64,000 nucleotides of DNA from Stictocephala bisonia (taxonomy: Eukaryota > Arthropoda > Insecta > Hemiptera > Membracidae): positions 62,001-126,000 of the forward strand of contig JAQJVL010000306.1 in the NCBI GenBank assembly GCA_035578905.1, written 5' to 3'. Position 1 is the stretch's first letter, and each line of letters begins with the position of its first letter. The notes below the pieces were generated by a model, which was not told where the DNA came from, searched no databases, and saw only the letters and a program-made list of their open reading frames with translations. Shown here in pieces: positions 61,291-64,000 of the stretch. The position numbers and the translations under genes were made by a program.

Positions 61291-61817
61291 ACTTTAGTTT
61301 GTGAAACTTGCTTTTAACCAACTAAACTACCATCTACCATATAGCCTGATTATTGGCATGTGAACAAACAACACTTATCATTTTTAGATTTATCATGGTG
61401 GCCTATTGTCTTCAAAGTAATTATTTAACTGTTTACTTTTTGAATATAAAATAGTTTTCATTCCTCCATTAGCAATTAATATAATGGCTTAAAAAATGAC
61501 TATTACATAATCTGATTTATACATTGATAATAAATTACACATTAAAGAAATTAAATTAAAATCAAATCACCAGCCAATGAGAAGTTTTCATTACTTGCAC
61601 ATTTTAAAAGCCTTCATTTGCTATAAAATGTCTAGGTGTCTAAAATATTTAGTTACAAATTGTCTTTAAATATAAGTATTTCAATTTTAAAATAGTTTCA
61701 TTAACAAAAAGAGAAATGTTTCAATAGGAAAATTGCTGTGAAGGGATTTAACCAACTTCATATACAAATAAACCAGAGCTATCCGAGCTTAATATTTGAT
61801 TCTTTTAATATAAATCT
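61291..61817. other. non-coding leader to the satellite array
   Basis: A+T-rich sequence without recognisable features, running up to the first 77-bp unit. Confidence 0.4.
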
Positions 61818-64000
61818 AAGTAGACACTCTTGCCTAAGATATTGGACAGATAGTGAACGTTCTGTTAGATATGGTGGACAGTTGCAAATAAAATAAGTAG
61901 ACACTCTTGCCTAAGATATTGGACAGATAGTGAACGTTCTGTTAGATATGGTGGACAGTTGCAAATAAAATAAGTAGACACTCTTGCCTAAGATATTGGA
62001 CAGATAGTGCACGTTCTGTTAGATATGGTGGACAGTTGCAAATAAAATAAGTAGACACTCTTGCCTAAGATATTGGACAGATAGTGAACGTTCTGTTAGA
62101 TATGGTGGACAGTTGCAAATAAAATAAGTAGACACTCTTGCCTAAGATATTGGACAGATAGTGAACGTTCTGTTAGATATGGCGGACAGTTGCAAATAAA
62201 ATAAGTAGACACTCTTGCCTAAGATATTGGACAGATAGTGAACGTTCTGTTAGATATGGTGGACAGTTGCAAATAAAATAAGTAGACACTCTTGCCTAAG
62301 ATATTGGACAGATAGTGAACGTTCTGTTAGATATGGTGGACAGTTGGAAATAAAATAAGTAGACACTCTTGCCTAAGATATTGGACAGATAGTGAACGTT
62401 CTGTTAGATATGGTGGACAGTTGCAAATAAAATAAGTAGACACTCTTGCCTAAGATATTGGACAGATAGTGAACGTTCTGTTAGATATGGTGGACAGTTG
62501 CAAATAAAATAAGTAGACACTCTTGCCTAAGATATTGGACAGATAGTGAACGTTCTGTTAGATATGGCGGACAGTTGCAAATAAAATAAGTAGACACTCT
62601 TGCCTAAGATATTGGACAGATAGTGAACGTTCTGTTAGATATGGTGGACAGTTGCAAATAAAATAAGTAGACACTCTTGCCTAAGATATTGGACAGATAG
62701 TGAACATTCTGTTAGATATGGTGGACAGTTGCAAATAAAATAAGTAGACACTCTTGCCTAAGATATTGGACAGATAGTGAACGTTCTGTTAGATATGGTG
62801 GACAGTTGCAAATAAAATAAGTAGACACTCTTGCTTAAGATATTGGACAGATAGTGAACGTTCTGTTAGATATGGTGGACAGTTGCAAATAAAATAAGTA
62901 GACACTCTTGCCTAAGATATTGGACAAATAGTTTACGTTCTCTTAGATATGGCGGACAGTTGCAAATAAAATAAGTAGACACTCTTGCCTAAGATATTGG
63001 ACAGATAGTGAACATTCTGTTAGATATGGTGGACAGTTGCAAATAAAATAAATAGACACTCTTGCCTAAGATATTGGACAGATAGTGAACGTTCTGTTAG
63101 ATATGGTGGACAGTTGCAAATAAAATAAGTAGACACTCTTGCCTAAGATATTGGACAGATAGTGAACGTTGTCTTAGATATGGCGGACAGTTGCAAATAA
63201 AATAAGTATACACTCTTGCCTAAGATATTGGACAGATAGTGAACGTTCTGTTAGATATGGTGGACAGTTGCAAATAAAATAAGTAGACACTCTTGCCTAA
63301 GATATTGGACAGATAGTGAACGTTCTGTTAGATATGGTGGACAGTTGCAAATAAAATAAGTAGACACTCTTGCCTAAGATATTGGACAGATAGTTTACGT
63401 TCTCTTAGATATGGCGGACAGTTGCAAATAAAATAAGTAGACACTCTTGCCTAAGATATTGGACAGATAGTTTACGTTCTCTTAGATATGGCGGACAGTT
63501 GCAAATAAAATAAGTAGACACTCTTGCCTAAGATATTGGACAGATAGTGAACGTTCTGTTAGATATGGTGGACAGTTGCAAATAAAATAAGTAGACACTC
63601 TTGCCTAAGATATTGGACAGATAGTGAACGTTCTGTTAGATATGGCGGACAGTTGCAAATAAAATAAGTAGACACTCTTGCCTAAGATATTGGACAGATA
63701 GTGAACGTTCTGTTAGATATGGCGGACAGTTGCAAATAAAATAAGTAGACACTCTTGCCTAAGATATTGGACAGATAGTGAACGTTCTGTTAGATATGGT
63801 GGACAGTTGCAAATAAAATAAGTAGACACTCTTGCCTAAGATATTGGACAGATAGTGAACGTTCTGTTAGATATGGTGGACAGTTGCAAATAAAATAAGT
63901 AGACACTCTTGCCTAAGATATTGGACAGATAGTGAACGTTCTGTTAGATATGGTGGACAGTTGCAAATAAAATAAGTAGACACTCTTGCCTAAGATATTG
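61818..64000 (+). repeat. 77-bp satellite array, 28 full units, open at window end
   Basis: Units starting aagtagacactcttgccta begin at 61818 and recur every 77 bases to 63974, after which 27 bases of a 29th unit reach the window end. No unit changes length. Most units read gtgaacgttctgttagatat then ggtgg. A minor type reads gtttacgttctcttagatat then ggcgg (near 62930, 63390 and 63470), and intermediate types exist (near 63170). Every unit contains stops, so it is non-coding. The array must continue beyond the window. Confidence 0.98.

Overview
This is a strongly A+T-rich animal nuclear window with no bacterial-style gene density. It holds short exons separated by introns of 4 to 19 kb, tRNA-derived SINEs, Jockey-type non-LTR remnants, and mariner, hAT, piggyBac and Harbinger-like DNA transposons. 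This mix suggests an arthropod, most likely an insect and perhaps a hemipteran. The species assignment is inference.

Host gene (+ strand). I could not name a host gene, but five short open segments, each bounded by splice-like AG and GT signals, join in one compatible reading frame: 2029-2140, 21269-21478, 32378-32489, 37663-37940 and 41922-41985. Their intron phases agree (2, 2, 0, 2). They read as about 260 residues of an acidic, Ser-rich, Lys-rich, non-enzymatic-looking stretch. A sixth segment (40235-40362) starts with ATG and ends in the same phase as 37663-37940, so it could be an alternative first exon. Most of the first 42 kb would then be introns of one large gene.

Mobile DNA. From 22.8 to 27.6 kb lies a nested stack: a roughly 4.8 kb element with long terminal inverted repeats carries a small inverted-repeat element, an older dispersed repeat split by a 1288-bp mariner, and a second, different mariner. 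A second copy of the dispersed repeat near 55.3 kb lacks the mariner and serves as an empty site. A truncated copy of the first mariner at 45.8 kb ends in an inverted duplication. Non-LTR fragments lie at 30.9-31.9 (-), 46.3-47.0 (+), 50.5-51.8 (-) and 53.3-54.0 kb (+). piggyBac-type elements bounded by TTAA lie at 16.5-17.1 and 55.9-56.6 kb, with a decayed piggyBac-like reading frame at 7.15 kb. A hAT-type element with a perfect 8-bp target duplication lies at 56.97-58.72 kb, and a hAT transposase C-terminal remnant at 59.6-59.9 kb. A broken YqaJ-type (viral recombinase/exonuclease-like) frame lies at 48.25-48.44 kb.

Tandem repeats. A 181-bp minisatellite (14 units, two shortened to 149 bp) fills 32801-35270. 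A 36-bp minisatellite at 43.6 kb, inverted, matches an internal segment of the 181-bp unit. A 77-bp satellite begins at 61818 and runs off the window end with 28 complete units and no length change. Smaller arrays (68 bp and about 91 bp) lie at 49.0-49.8 kb, and a compound GACA/GGGA/GA microsatellite at 45.3 kb. No rRNA, no intact functional tRNA and no CRISPR array was seen.
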